DNA from: Butyriboletus loyo
Lineage: Eukaryota; Basidiomycota; Agaricomycetes; Boletales; Boletaceae
DNA: 64,000 nucleotides
Assembly (NCBI GenBank): GCA_038093515.1
Contig: JBBPSI010000017.1
Span: forward strand, 62,001-126,000
Reading direction: 5' to 3'
Every line of letters begins with the position of its first letter. The first letter of the stretch is position 1. This document shows positions 11,825 to 24,043 of this stretch, in pieces. The notes beneath the pieces were generated by a model. It was not told where the DNA came from, searched no databases, and saw nothing but the letters and a program-made list of their open reading frames with translations. Made by a program: the position numbers and the translations under genes.

Positions 11825-14511
11825 CTAACTCCTTGCCACATCTTTGAATCTTCCATCTACAACTGGATGAATTACAAGCAGGTCCTCCTTGCAGGTCTTC
11901 TCATGACCATTCTTGCCATCCCCCACTCCCCCCCGCCGAATCTTCTTTCCATCATAGCAATCAACCCCACTCATGTGCTCTCGTGCGGCAATACTGAAAC
12001 GATCCTCATAGTGCACACGAGAGCGTAACTTATGCAGCGCGTCCACAGCTGCATGCTGCCACCTTTGAGCAAACTTGAGCCAGTGATGGTGTTTTTGCGC
12101 GTGTTGTTTTCTATGCTCGATTTCTCGCCCAACGACATCAGCTGTCTCTGAGTGAAGGTGATCTGTTTCCTGATCCTTCTCACGTAAACGAACCATCTTG
12201 TTGACAGAGTGGGCCCCTGTCAATTCAACCATGAGATATATGCGTCGCTTCCGCGGTGTATCAGTACTCACCAAGCAAGTACTTCCTAACGAGACTGCTC
12301 ATCAGTTGCCCATGCTCATCGTCAATGAGATATTCATGTCCAAGGAGGGCTGTGTACCCATCATGCCCAGTGGCCACGTACTGTCTTGTTACGATCTTGT
12401 ATGTCCGCCCGTTCTTCTCCCTCTTGATAAATTCACCGTCCACGAGGGCGGGGGTTCCTGGACTAGAGCTGGTACCACTACTTTCCAACGGAGTCTTTGG
12501 CACTTCCTGTAGGAGCCAAACTCCAAGTACACGCTGACCGGGCGGGCGACGAGAATCCCAAGAGACGCGTAAGCCGGATATGATGGGGAACCGTCTTCAA
12601 TCACTCGTCAGTTGGATTTAACAAGGAAATGGGACGACCACTTGCCCTTCTTGTGCGGGGTATTTGGATAGCCCTGCCTCGAGCGCATCCCACAAGGATT
12701 CCCCGTCTAGTTCAAGTACAACAGTGGGATCATCGAAAGGTACTATCTCCAGGATATTTCCCAGCGTGATCACACCTCCAATAGTTTCAGTGGGTGCGAC
12801 AGTCGCTATCTGCCAGATAGACCTTACCTGCAGAATATACTGTGTCTCCTCGTAGTGTCCCGGCACATATGAGGACCCCATCAGAGCCGCTACCATATTT
12901 CTTAGACAACACATCGTCGTATGCGTGTCTCAAGACGTCTGCGAACCAATTCCCTGCTGCCGTCTGCACGGGAGAGAACATGAGTTATCCTGGCTAACCG
13001 AGCGAGTCCGCATACCTCGTCGGTGCGCAAGAGGTGCGATCGCAAATCCAGTGCTACCTCGGTGATGCACACAGGCGCTTTCAACGACTCGGATACCGAC
13101 GACAGCACGTCGTGAAGGATTTTCTGCAGGTTCTTCGAAGACGGCATACCAGGCTGGATTTGATGGCGTTTACCTGACATCAACGCAGTTCAGCCGCCCA
13201 ACTTCTCCGTAAGAGACATAAAGAATGAACGCTCACCGTGGACAGCTTTGATTACTTTCTTCCTAACGCTACCTGGAGGGGTATCTTCGAGCTCTAGTGT
13301 GAGCTCGCTTAGTTCTCTAAAGTCTGTTCCGCTCTTGACCACCAGTATGTCACCATTGTCCCCTTCAGATCCAATGCTCGGCTTTGAGACGTCGTATCCC
13401 TCCCAAGTAGTAACACCTTTTGATACGAAGTAGAGGTGGTCGTGGCCGCCCAAGATGATGTCTACACCGTGTTCCCCAGCAATAGGTCGGTTTTTTTTAG
13501 CAGAGGGAGACGAAGCCAGCAAATCTTTAGCTAGCTGGATGTCCTATGATAGTAGAGGTGAGCAGAATTTTTCGTTGGGCGAGTCACGATGTTACATTTG
13601 GGACCCTACGAAATGTATCAGCGATACCATCATGTGCATGGATGGGATTCCCTTACCGAGCATGAGTCAATGCGATGATAAGGTCACATTGATGCTCCCC
13701 GCGCAACCGCTGTGACAATTCTCTACCAGTCTTTGCCATGTCTTTGAATTTGAAGTTGGGTGGCCATGCTGATACTGTGCTGATCCAGTCTCTGTGGAAC
13801 AGTGTCATAACATATGTCAATCCAGGCGCTATGGAACACAGACTCTTCAACCAGGCCAATGACACCGACTCTGACGCCTGACCGCTCCAGCACCTGAAAG
13901 AGATGTAGGTGTTCCGGAACGTTGTTGGTGTTCTCGTCGACGATGTTGCTCAGAAGCCAGGGCTCAAACACAAATGAGAGAGTTCAAACGGAACTCCGAT
14001 AGAGAACTCACAAACTTCGCGTCATCGACCAATTTTGAAAGATGCAGGTATCCTACAGAGCGTGGTACTCAGCATCGTGCATCGAACGAATTGAATTGGT
14101 ACAAACCAAAATCAAAATCGTGGTTGCCTTGATAACGCAATGTACCTATTAAGCAGAGCAGCTACACAGGGCCCCCGATGATGCACAAACCCGTCAATGC
14201 GATATCCGGCGCAAGCTCATTCATCACTGGAACCTGCGCCAAGTGTCAACCCACAAGACCATACATGGAGAGGGTCGTCTCACCATGTGGCTTCCTCGGG
14301 TAACCGTACTCTCGATCGATGGCGAAAACAAGTCGCCAGAGAACAGCGAGAGGCCATCGCGTGCCCCATCTGATCTCACGCGCCATTTGCGTCGAATATC
14401 GTCCAAGAGGGCAGCGAACTGGGTGGCGTCGATCGTGTCACCGTTTGGCGAGATTTGCTGAGGCGTAACGCGATACACATCGTTCCAGTGCACAATGGAC
14501 AGTTGCGACAT
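11825..14511 (-). CDS. 5'-nucleotidase-family metallophosphoesterase
   Basis: Member of the UshA/CD73-like family: an N-terminal metallophosphatase domain plus a C-terminal substrate-binding domain, expected to hydrolyse nucleotides or related phosphoesters. Start M-S-Q-L-S-I-V-H-W at 14511. Motifs in order: IVHWNDVYRV, LSLFSGDLFSPS, GNHDFDFG (assembled across an intron near 14130), IIALTH, and IILGGHDHLYF. C-terminal domain signatures are TAAGNWFADVLR, ITLGNILEIVPFDD and TRQYVATGHDGY. No signal peptide is visible, so it is probably cytosolic, unlike secreted relatives. The last 120 residues are an extension rich in basic residues and His (EIEHRKQHAQKHHHWLK) that the family core does not need. 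Many short introns; stop at 11825. Confidence 0.85.
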
Positions 14512-15511
14512 AGTTTGGACGTAGTAAAACACGCCGGGTAACCCGGGGTGAAGGGCTACTTACTCCTCGCTGGGTATTGGGCAAGAGCCACGACTTGACT
14601 ACTGGGTAAACAAGGTTCACAGTGGTATTTCTACAAATCGGGAGAAAAGAGACTGTAATATGTCTGACCCACTGGCACAAAAAGGATGAAGACAGGTCGG
14701 AAAAGACTACTCATTCTTGGCCTCGAAGTTTACAAATAGTTCCGAAAGCCCGCCAAGTTTTCCGCCAGCCACGAGCTCATCCATTGCTTTTGCAGTTAGT
14801 CAGATAGTGAAGACCACGACCAACGGCAGGTGGCCCGGTGCTACTCTGACGGGCCAGATGAAAGGTTTCTGAGGTCGTCAAATGTGCCATTCAGGGTTTG
14901 CAATGGACTTGGATGTGTTGTATTCCGTAGCAGTGGAGTGTTCCGTGACCGGAAAACTGAGGATTACTTGCTTTAAACTCGAATTGTAGCCAAATTAAAT
15001 TGTTACCAACTTGAAGCGTTGGGTCTTGGACTGACACTTTCATCCTTTGAAACTAACAGCACCGATATTAGGATGGACAGGGGTGAGCAATCTTTGTACA
15101 GCAGCTACTAATCAGTACGACATCGGTACACTTCGTTGGCACTTCGCGAAGTGAACAAGGTAACTTCGACTCAGTTCAGATGTATCGAACACTCACGAAG
15201 TGGTTCACTTTCGAACCGAATCGAAATTACCTCGAAGTTACTTCGTCTCGACGACAACACTACTACATTTCGTGTCGACAATGAAACCACTGTACATGTC
15301 CCGGAGCAGTACATCCACAACAATGATTGTTACAGAAATGATGCCTCTAACCGATTTAACTGACTCCGTGGAGCACAGTCGCAATAATTATAGCTACAAC
15401 ACGCCCAATCGGCACGGTGATACGTTGCCTAAAGTGATCCCCGTTGTCATGATATGATGTCCATAACCATGCAAACCACGTACCAGAAATGAGGCAGAGG
15501 GCGACCCGCGA
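14512..15511. other. Gene-poor 1-kb interval with a repeated ACTTCG motif
   Basis: No convincing gene. Between about 15128 and 15245 the hexamer ACTTCG or its complement CGAAGT occurs at least six times, including a perfect 14-nt palindrome CACTTCGCGAAGTG near 15140 and the inverted pair CTCGAAGTTACTTCG near 15231. The remainder is unique-looking sequence without long open frames. Confidence 0.55.
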
Positions 15512-16351
15512 TCACCGGGTGCGGGACGCGAGTAAAATGGTAGCCGCAGCAGCGCCCGCGGCGAACGCCAGCGATGGGAGAATAAATGTACCAAACGAAA
15601 ATGCCCTGCTACTGGTACGCTGGCCGCGTTTAGGAATCCCACCGACAGTTTCAGGACGTGGTACCGCATTATTCTCCCAACCGTCATCTAGTAGCCTCTT
15701 CATCGTCTCCTCGTTTAACGTTGCTAGTTCTTCCATTTCCCAAGAGGTGCAGACGTCTACCATCCACTTCATCCGACGTTTGCTCACCGGACCTCCGACA
15801 CCCGGAGCTCTTTCCCTGAGCTTTCCCCTCAATTCTCCCACCCTTTCGATCGCTTTTCCCGCCCGTTCCGGGAGACCACGCTCGATCCTCTGTTTAATGA
15901 GGTTCGCTAGCTTCGGGCTCTGTCCGTTCGTAGATATCATTATCTGCAGTGGTCCATCGCGAATCTGAGAGCCAAAGTAAAAATCGCAAGACTCTGGAAT
16001 GTCGGCGACGTTGACCGGGATTTTGTGCTCCCTGCAGAGAGAACAAATAACGCGAGACTGAGCAACGTCGTCGATAGCGGTGAGCACCATATCAACGCCG
16101 ATGAGGTCATCAGCGCTACCGAAAATGCGGTCGTAGTACGTTATATGGTAGGGACCGTCAATGAACTTTTTTGTGAGGGGATGCAAGCCTGTGCTGGGAC
16201 AGATGATGGTGACTCGCGCATCGGCAACGAGCACAGACTCGATGCGACCCGAGGCAACATCGCCACCACCGACGATGAGAACGTGTTTAGACTTGAGTTG
16301 CCAGGCCACTAGGAGGGAGCCACCGCCCCGTGTGAGGGCGTCGGAGGGCAT
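15512..16351 (-). CDS. MET8: Siroheme synthase Met8 (precorrin-2 dehydrogenase / sirohydrochlorin ferrochelatase)
   Basis: Catalyses the last two steps of siroheme synthesis, NAD-dependent oxidation of precorrin-2 and iron insertion; siroheme is the cofactor of sulfite and nitrite reductases. A single uninterrupted exon of 279 codons. The N terminus shows the Rossmann motif HVLIVGGGDVASGR (about residues 24-37). DMVLTAIDD and CDFYFGSQIRDGPLQIMIST match the family, as does GQSPKLANLIKQRIE in the dimerisation part. The active-site Asp of yeast Met8 should correspond to one of the Asp in LTAIDD. After about residue 245 there is an added hydrophobic segment (FILPSLAFAAGAAAATILLA) ending in SRTR, a likely tail anchor absent from bacterial relatives. 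Start chosen as the first Met before GGGSLLVAWQLK. Confidence 0.93.
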   Translation of the reverse strand: MPSDALTRGGGSLLVAWQLKSKHVLIVGGGDVASGRIESVLVADARVTIICPSTGLHPLTKKFIDGPYHITYYDRIFGSADDLIGVDMVLTAIDDVAQSRVICSLCREHKIPVNVADIPESCDFYFGSQIRDGPLQIMISTNGQSPKLANLIKQRIERGLPERAGKAIERVGELRGKLRERAPGVGGPVSKRRMKWMVDVCTSWEMEELATLNEETMKRLLDDGWENNAVPRPETVGGIPKRGQRTSSRAFSFGTFILPSLAFAAGAAAATILLASRTR

Positions 16352-16833
16352 CCTGAGCTAGCTGGGCAGGAAGAATTGTGGACACGTGAGAGAATTGTCT
16401 CAGACGGTTTGCCATTTGGTCCGACACTCCGCTCGGTCTCTGGAGACGGCCCATGGTGACCTTCTCTTGTTCATCCCCTTCTCATCCTCTTCTCTTCTCT
16501 CTTCTCTCGTCCACTCTCTCCTTCATTCATTTTGCTTCGTCCATCAAGCCCGGCCCCAAAAATAAGCTTACCGGGATAGTAACCATCAAGAAGTTACTAC
16601 ACAGCACATCCTTGGCAGTGAGTATTTAATACCGGTCCGCTGTCAACTGTCATGACCTGGCTCATTGTCCTCCACCTTTTCCATCTCTCTTGCTGCAAGC
16701 CAGCCCATTTGGCGTTGATCGCCCTTTATTTTTATTTTCGACTCTAGCCGGTCTAGTCTTGTACGCTCTCCGGAAAGAGCGTCATCTTGAAGCAAGCAAT
16801 CGCCTCTCATAACTTACCGTTCGTCCCACCAGG
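16352..16833. promoter_or_regulatory. Divergent intergenic region with a pyrimidine-rich tract
   Basis: 480 bp between the MET8 and tetraspanin start codons. A CT-rich run covers about 16461-16540 on the + strand, the type of tract often found upstream of fungal start sites. No other motif is claimed. Confidence 0.4.
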
Positions 16834-17693
16834 ATGGTGTCCAACCGTCTCATGCTTGCCTGGCGTTTCTTCGATACCTGCCTCCTGGCCGCAGGGATCT
16901 TAACGCTCGTTCTCTCGCTCGTCTGGCGCAGACCCGACCTCCTCCTCAACCTCACCTTTAGCTCCACTGACCTTACCTGTAAAGTTTCTCGTCCAGGATT
17001 TTTGAAACGAGGCTCATTTTTCCTCTGCAGCCGGAACCGTGTTGGGGATAATCTTACTGTCAACCTTTGTCGGCTCCCTCATTCTCATCACCTTGAGGGG
17101 CAAGGGACCTCTCGTCATACTCAACTGGCTGCTCCTCGTCAATGCCATCGCGATTCTCGTTCTTGGCACGCGCATTTGGTTCTCTACGCTTCACGAGCGC
17201 AACAACTATCATAAAGTGTTTGGAATGCAGAGCAATGCTACCAAGATTGCTGTCCAGGATGCGGTGCGTAGACGTGATCATAAGCTAATTTTAGTGCGGA
17301 TTCTCATGCATCGTATAGTTCATGTGCTGCGGTTACTTTGACGCCACTGACGAAGTCGCGTTTGGTGGTACCTTCTGTCCTAATGCGGCTGCGGCTATGG
17401 CACTCAACAGCTTCTGCGTCACTTCGATCACCAAATTCGCAGACACGAGATTGAACGATGTTTTCAGGTACGCACCTCTCAAGTGGCCGAGGACATTTTC
17501 TTATTGGGCTCCAGTACTATGTATGGATTTATGTCAATTGTCATTGGTCTCTTCCTGGCAAACATGTGTGTCATTAAGAAGGTAAGTGGCATCATTTCTT
17601 TTGGTCTTGACGAGTGCTGACGCACAACAGCGACAAGAAGAGGAGCGTTTCGAGAAAATCGACGCCAAGAGGGGTGGGCATGGCTTCGTATGA
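16834..17693 (+). CDS. Tetraspanin-like four-helix membrane protein
   Basis: The start M-V-S-N-R-L-M-L-A-W-R-F opens a first membrane helix (FDTCLLAAGILTLVLSLVW). An intron after LTFSSTDLT leads to VLGIILLSTFVGSLILITL and VILNWLLLVNAIAILVLG (helices 2 and 3). The large loop contains the tetraspanin hallmark CCGYFDATDEVAFGGTFC, i.e. the CCG triplet plus further Cys, reached through another intron after QDA. The last helix reads YGFMSIVIGLFLANMCVIKK. The cytosolic tail EEERFEKIDAKRGGHGFV ends at a TGA at 17691-17693. Fungal tetraspanins of this kind act at the plasma membrane in polarised growth and infection-like development; the exact role here is unknown. Four introns are inferred. Confidence 0.82.
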
Positions 17694-19010
17694 AGAGATC
17701 ACCTGTGAGTGGACATGCGGGTTCCTTCTATCACCAATACATTTCCTTACCACCTTTCGATATTGTATCCTTTAGTATCTTTCCCTCTCCTTCGGTCTCT
17801 TCGTTTTCGTCGTCGTTACCTGGGCGGTGTAATTCTTCAAGCGCTAGACGGCAATGTACGAAACTTTCACTTGTTGATCAGGTGGTTGTATTCGCTAGGT
17901 TTTATGAAATCTTCATTGGTTTCGATTGCTTCTTGTACATCGTGGTTTGTACCTTAATGCGAGGACGTGGAAAAAGTGATCCAACACCACGGAGATGGTT
18001 TGCCAGTCGCCGTTAGGTAGACCCCAGATCAGTCACATGAAGACGGTCCCTGAATGAAATGTTATGTAGGTGAGATGAGCTTCACTGAGCTGTTTCATGG
18101 CAATGCAACCACCGCGACCGATCTAGCGGTCATAAGTGACGATTGATCAAGAGCTCGAACTGATATGGTGTTAACAATATATTGCTACAAGTGACCACTT
18201 CCGTTGACAACAAAGATGATCGCCGACAGTAGCTCAACCATCTCGTTTGGTTTCGGGAACAAGGACGCTGGGTATAAGACTCTAAATCCCGAGTCCAGAG
18301 GTAAATGTCAAGGTTTACTCGTTCTTTAACCGGAATAAGCGGTGCCCTTCAAGTTGGCTGTATATCTGCCCACCCTCAAGGCGGTAAAGGGAACGACATG
18401 ACCATCGGCGGGTAGCAGGCCGGTTTTGACGCGAGGTTCAAGTTACCGCCTTCACCTGTGCCTTGATAGTAGTCATATATTGATCAACTGCTGCTAGTGA
18501 CCTTAGAGACGGAGATCCGCTCACTGTGTTTCTCACACTACGGTCATCGGATTACCACCATTATCGCTCAAGCGAATCCGTATAGCGATGTGGGGTTTTC
18601 CCTGCTCGCTCCCGAGGGCAAAAACGTGTGAGAGGTTACTGTCGGCGGTCGCGATGTACAGGTATCGACTATTTATCTTCGACGTACTTGCGTAGAAGAG
18701 ACCCTCCAGCATATGTCGATTCTTACATCCAGTCGACCTGCTTTTCAACAACACAAGTAATAAGAAATGCAACGTACCCAACTATATCTTGTGTGGCGAC
18801 CATGTCCAAGTCTTGACATGAGGCGTTCCGCTGGGTGGCTGTAACCACCTGAATCATCTTACTGGTTGAAGTGGTTGATAGAATTATTGGAGAGGATAGA
18901 GGAATACGCCGTTCATGGTGAGCGACTTGGTGTCATATGACCCCTTGGAAGTGGCTGTTGTGTCGTGTAAAGCAAGTCTTGGGTGTGCTCAACTCTTGAC
19001 AGGACATCCG
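17694..19010. other. 1.3-kb interval without a recognised gene
   Basis: Only short open frames, none with a recognisable domain. The best minus-strand frame (18533-18781) lacks homology I can name and I do not call it. Some of the interval must be the tetraspanin 3' UTR and the BMT2 promoter. Confidence 0.4.
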
Positions 19011-20006
19011 ATGCGCAACACTCGCAAGAAGAAAACACCCGTCACCTCGACGGAAAAACACCACCCATCTGCGAATGGTAGCAGCAATTCCCACACGACG
19101 AGGACGTTGATCAGGCGCTTCCACGTTCTACTCAAGAAGCAAAGGCAGCTTCAGAAGAATGCATCTAGTGCGTCCAATGCAAAGGAATTGCGGGACGTGG
19201 AGCAGGAGATCGAACAACTGGGAGGGTTGGCGGCATATCAACGAATGTCGAGCATTGGGCAGGGCACAGACCGGGGAGGGGGGAGTGAAAAGGTCTTGAT
19301 CAAGTGGCTCGTTTGTATGGGCTTGTCCAAGAAAGATGACAAGGGGTCCTTGAGGTGCGCACACCATCTCTCAGCGTGTCGAATCTCCTCACCATTGGTG
19401 TATCCTTTAGTTTATTGGAAGTTGGCGCACTAAGGCCGGATAATTACACGTCGTGTTCGTCATGGGTAACGACGACACCTATCGACCTTCGAAGCCGACA
19501 TCCATCCATTATCGAGCAGGACTTTCTGATCATGGATGTGGACGAGCACACTGAGGGATGGGATCTCATCAGTCTTAGCTTGGTCGTGAACTTCGTTCCC
19601 GAGCCGAAAGAAAGAGGTGACTGCTTTCCGATTGCATGTCTTGCAATTCTCATGTGCTGGCAGGACGAATGCTCATCTTGGCACATAAATTCCTCCGTCC
19701 ATCAGGTTTGTTGTTTCTCGCAGTGAGTCATTCTGATGCACGCTCTGGCTGTGTGGCTCAACCAGCCAACAGCTCCCCTTGCCATGCGTCGAGAACTCGC
19801 GTTACATGTCGTTTGAGCATCTCGAGCTACTCATGACCACGATTGGGTTTGTGGAGGTGAAGAAGAAGTGGAGACAGGGCGGGAAGATGGCGTATTGGCT
19901 CTACCGGAAGATACCACCAGCCAGTCCGTTAAACAAGGATGACTTTGGAAAGAAAACTGTCTGTCGACAGGGAAGAAGGAATAATTTCTGTATCCTCTTG
20001 GGATGA
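19011..20006 (+). CDS. BMT2: 25S rRNA adenine-N1 methyltransferase Bmt2
   Basis: Nucleolar SAM-dependent enzyme that makes m1A in large-subunit rRNA. The start is M-R-N-T-R-K-K-K at 19011, giving a basic N terminus as expected of a nucleolar protein; a Met at 18915 would add about 30 residues. Family signatures: VEQEIEQLGGLAAYQRMS, then after an intron LLEVGALRPDNY (SAM motif I), IDLRSRHPSIIEQDF, and WDLISLSLVVNFVPEPKERG with the catalytic-loop N-F-V-P. RMLILAHKFLRPSGLLFLA follows and, after a last intron, CVENSRYMSFEHLELLM. The C terminus KMAYWLYRK..NNFCILLG with TGA at 20004-20006 fits the family end. Length about 290 residues, three introns. Confidence 0.87.
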
Positions 20007-20240
20007 TGGTCAATTGACTGAAACGTATCTTCGATGCTCGCCAAAAAAAAAAAAGTTTCAGGTGTGACTCTGTGAAATGGGCGCATCATGTGGGTGTCTC
20101 TGGGTTTTGTTGAGCCTTCTTTCTCTTTGCCGTCGTCGTGGACCTCGTCGACAGAGTGCTCGTCGTGGATCGTCGTGAACAGCGTCGGTTGTTTGTAGAC
20201 AGCAAACATTTAACAAGCAGTCCGCTCATCGCCCCGGACA

Positions 20241-23200
20241 ATGCTCACCACGCCCCGACTCCTTTTGAACCTCAAGTCTCCGGCACAGACGCAGCAACAG
20301 CAGCAACGCCAGCAGTACTCGCAGAATACCCTCACCGCCTTTCAACAACGCGACGTGCTTCATCAACTCAACGGTGCTTACCACGCCCAAAATAACACAA
20401 CACCACCGCCAAACCAACAAGGCCCGCCCAACATTCACCATCCACAGACAATCCAAATCCCCATGCTCGGTACGCTTCAGGTGCCTCCACCCCACCCCAA
20501 CCCGCAGGGAAACCAGGGTCCACCGTCCCAGCAACAGAACCTGCTCGGTCAACCAGGCCAGGGCCAGGGCATCCCCCCACCTCCACCGCAAAACGGCCAA
20601 GACTTCACCTTGTCGAGTGTCTTGCACTTTTTGCAGACAGAATGGCGTCGGTATGAGCGTGACAGAAACGAGTGGGAGATCGAGAGGGCCGAGATGAGGG
20701 TCAGTTGTCGTTGCGTTTTATTTTCATATTCATCCCTCCATTTCTGCCTCGATCCAACTCGAGGGCTCGATGCACCGTCTTTGTGTCTGCCACACGTTTT
20801 TCTCTCTTCCTGGACCTGAGATGCCTCTATCGTGTGCGCTGTGCTCATCGTCCCACTCCTTATAGGCACGCATTGCCCTGCTCGAAGGAGAGCGTCGTTC
20901 ATTCGAGAATGTCAAATTAGACCTCATGCGACGTATCAAGATGCTCGAGTATGCTCTCCGCATGGAACGGTGAGCCCTCGCCACTTGTCCACTCGCCACG
21001 CAACCTTACTCACGTCTCGACTTTTTTTTCCATCACATTTTTGGACATTCTGTGACACATGCAGTTCAAAACAACTCGCTCCCCCGCAGACAACAGCACC
21101 CCCATCCAAGTTAGCTGCTATTCAGCAAATCGCAAAAGATGATACCCAGAGTCATAAAGACGGAAGCAGTGGAAGTTCACCTCGAAGTGAGGGTATGTGG
21201 TTTCCCTGTTTCTTTCCTTGTGAATCGTAATAATGTGGTATCTCATCCGCTAGATTCGCCACTTCCATCTGAGAAAGTGCCAAACGGCGCTGTCCCCCGT
21301 GTTCCTAGTGGTGCTCCTCCCGTTCCCGCCTCTGTACCATCCGCGGTTGCTGCTTTGAGTAAAGCTCCGACTGGGCGTGACCCCAAATCGCGCGCAAGGA
21401 GCCGAGAGTACCTCAAACAATGTCTCCAAGAAATATCGTATCTAACTTCACCTCAAGCAATGAATCCACTTCCGAACCGCCCACTCCTCTCCAACCCGAA
21501 CCCAAGCATGGGTCTCGGTGGCAACGTCATGAACCCTGGTGCTGCCGGGGGAGTTGGACTTGGCGGTGGAATGGCCGGAGGTATGGGGCAAGGACAAGGC
21601 ATGACGCAGGGCCAAGGACCTTCTCCCTTCGATACGATATATAACGGACGACCTAGGAAACAGCTCCCAGATTCGGCTGGTCCCGGGATCAACAACGTCG
21701 GCATGGGTGGTGTACCAGGAAAGGAGTTCCCAATACTCGGAAGTGGCACTGGTTCTGGCACCCCCGGTGTCATGTCCGGCTCCGGAAGTGTACCTGCGTC
21801 GTCGGCCCCGCTTGACCGAGCGAATCAACTTACCATTGCTGGGGCAGGGATGTACCAACAACAACACCAAGCTCCAGTCCAGACCCAACCTCAGCCATCG
21901 CAAGAAAACCAGCTGCAGCGTAACCTTGCTCCGCCTCAACCTCCTTCCCAGCCGCAAATGCAGCACTCGCAACAACAGCAACAACAAGACGGCATTGGAC
22001 AGACTCACGCGATCCGCCAAGAGGGCGACGTTCCGAAGCAAACGACGGCGATTTTCCGTCCTGATGATGCAGGAGAATGGAAAGAGAAGCTACGGTCATC
22101 TTACGAGCAAGACGTCCAACAGTGGAGGGAAAGTGAGGACGAGGAGCCTGAGGAGGTTGGCGAGGAAGAGGATGAAGCTGAGGCAGTTGGCGTCGTGGAT
22201 GAGGCGGATGGTGAAAGCACGAAACTCTGGATGGCCAAACGAACATTGAGGAAGTGCGTTCTCGATCTATCTTTGGTAGACTGTTGGCTGACCTTGGTTT
22301 TCAAGTCATCTCGACGCAGTCCGTGCACTGGCATTCCACCCGACTGAACTGTGCTTGGCCACTGGCGGTGATGATTGTACGGTCAAAATATGGCGTATGG
22401 ATGTAGCTAGTCTGGCATCATCTACGTGCGTCGGGGGTTCTTGTTCACCTGTTTGTCACTCATGTTTTCACAGTGCTCGTGTCACGACAGAGAGTGAGCC
22501 TCAGCTTACTCTTCGCGGTCATTCTGCTGCCATCACCCGTCTTGTGCATTCCCCGACACATCAATTGTTGTACAGTGCATCGCTCGACTCGAGTATCCGA
22601 GTATGGGCGCTTCCGTCACCCTCTCACACGACCTATGCACCGTACGATGAGTCGTCCTCTCGAGGTGAGCTTATCGGCCACACGGATGCTGTATGGGATC
22701 TCGCGCTTGTTAGGGATGAAAGCACGCTCGTCAGCTGTGGTGCTGAAGGAACTGTGAAGGTATGGGATGTAAGTGGGCCAGGAGCCGGCTCACTTCGGTT
22801 ATCATGGGGCTACTCTGGCTTGGAACGAGAAGGCACGGACGGCGAAGATGAAAAAGATGGCCCTGGCGCTACAGCCGTCGAAGCCATTAAGACAGACTTG
22901 AAGAAGGTGGCTGTGGCATACCAAAATGCGGTCGTCAAGATATTTGACATTGAGACCGGTAAAGAAGTCTCGCGATTGGCTACGGATGCGACGTACGGTA
23001 AGTCATCATTATTTTGTGGTCTCCTCGGAGATCCATTGATAAGCTAAACACATTTTCTGCAGACGGGACGCCTGCGACCCAAGTGAACCGCCTTGTATCA
23101 CATCCAACGATGTCCTTCATCGTCACCGCTCACGAAGACAAGTTTATCCGTCTGTTTGATCTCATTACCGGTATGGATCTCATCTAGCCAAGGTCCTGTT

Positions 23201-23497
23201 TTTCCCTCTGACCTCTCATGTGAAATGACAGGGCAATGTACACACACGATGCCCGCACACTTGAACGGCGTAACCTCGCTGTCGATCGACGCTGCCGGTT
23301 TCTCACTCGTCTCTGGTTCGCACGACTGCTCAATACGGTTCTGGGATTTGCTTGGTTCGCGGACGTGTGCACAGGAAATCACGACGCACCGAGAGAAGGC
23401 GAGAGAGGGCGTGTTGGACGTTGAATTTCACCCCTCGTTGCCGTTCATGGCAAGCGCTGGCGCGGACGGCGTCCTCAAGCTTTACGCGTCTTCATAG
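20241..23497 (+). CDS. Striatin homologue, STRIPAK scaffold (WD40)
   Basis: Regulatory B-type subunit and scaffold of the STRIPAK phosphatase-kinase complex, which in fungi controls hyphal fusion, septation and fruiting (Pro11/Ham-3/Far8 relatives). A Gln/Pro-rich N terminus (M at 20241) is followed by the diagnostic block [20 protein letters not shown], the caveolin-binding plus coiled-coil entry. After an intron come [22 protein letters not shown] and [13 protein letters not shown]. The region [23 protein letters not shown] is also typical. A Gly/Met/Gln-rich low-complexity linker precedes the C-terminal WD40 propeller: [67 protein letters not shown] and [13 protein letters not shown]. It ends KLYASS at 23497. 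Roughly 800 residues. Confidence 0.93.
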
Positions 23498-24043
23498 CTT
23501 GCTTTCCTGTCCATGTTTTTGTCTTCTTTCGCTACGACCGCACGTCCTTATACGTTTTTTTTTTCCCTTCCAAGCTAGGTAATCTTGCTCACCCTGATTC
23601 GACTCACATTTTCTTTTCCTTCTTCTTCTTTCAAGAGATTCCCCTTTGTCTGTCGTACGTATGCGCATTATAGGACGGGAATTCTGATCATCTCTCATCA
23701 CATGCATTGACATTTTCTGTTCTGTGCCCAACGGTCATGTACCCCCATTCTCTTGTCTCTGCGTTGTCATTATGAATCTGCAGATGATTATTCATCGTCA
23801 CAACTCTTTCGATTACGGCGAACAAGGAAAGAGGGGAGGGAGGAAACGGACTCTCACCGAGTGTCAACGGCAAAACACGAGCATGTCGATCTATTACAAA
23901 TAAATAAAATTACGGAGAAGTACAACGTGCGGCCGCGATGGCAAACTGCAAGGGCTGCAAAAAGGCTATAAGGCTACAGATTCTAAGTATACAATATTGA
24001 AAGAGGGATATCGATCGGATTCCCTCAAATATACATGTATAGC
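23498..24043. other. Convergent 3' interval, striatin / PDE1
   Basis: 546 bp between two converging stop codons; expected to hold both 3' UTRs. T-rich runs near 23556-23570 and 23600-23640 and an A-rich run near 23895-23910. No gene seen. Confidence 0.4.

Noticed and set aside
18420..18450. GGTTCAAGT stretch suggesting a tRNA T-arm
   Set aside because: The flanks do not pair into T or acceptor stems, and no D or anticodon arm is visible.
18533..18781. Minus-strand frame with YLYIATADSNLSHVFALGSE
   Set aside because: Isolated, no recognisable family, no supporting exons around it.
21448..22041. Minus-strand frame rich in Leu and Arg opposite striatin
   Set aside because: Shadow of the Gln/Met/Gly-rich linker of striatin.
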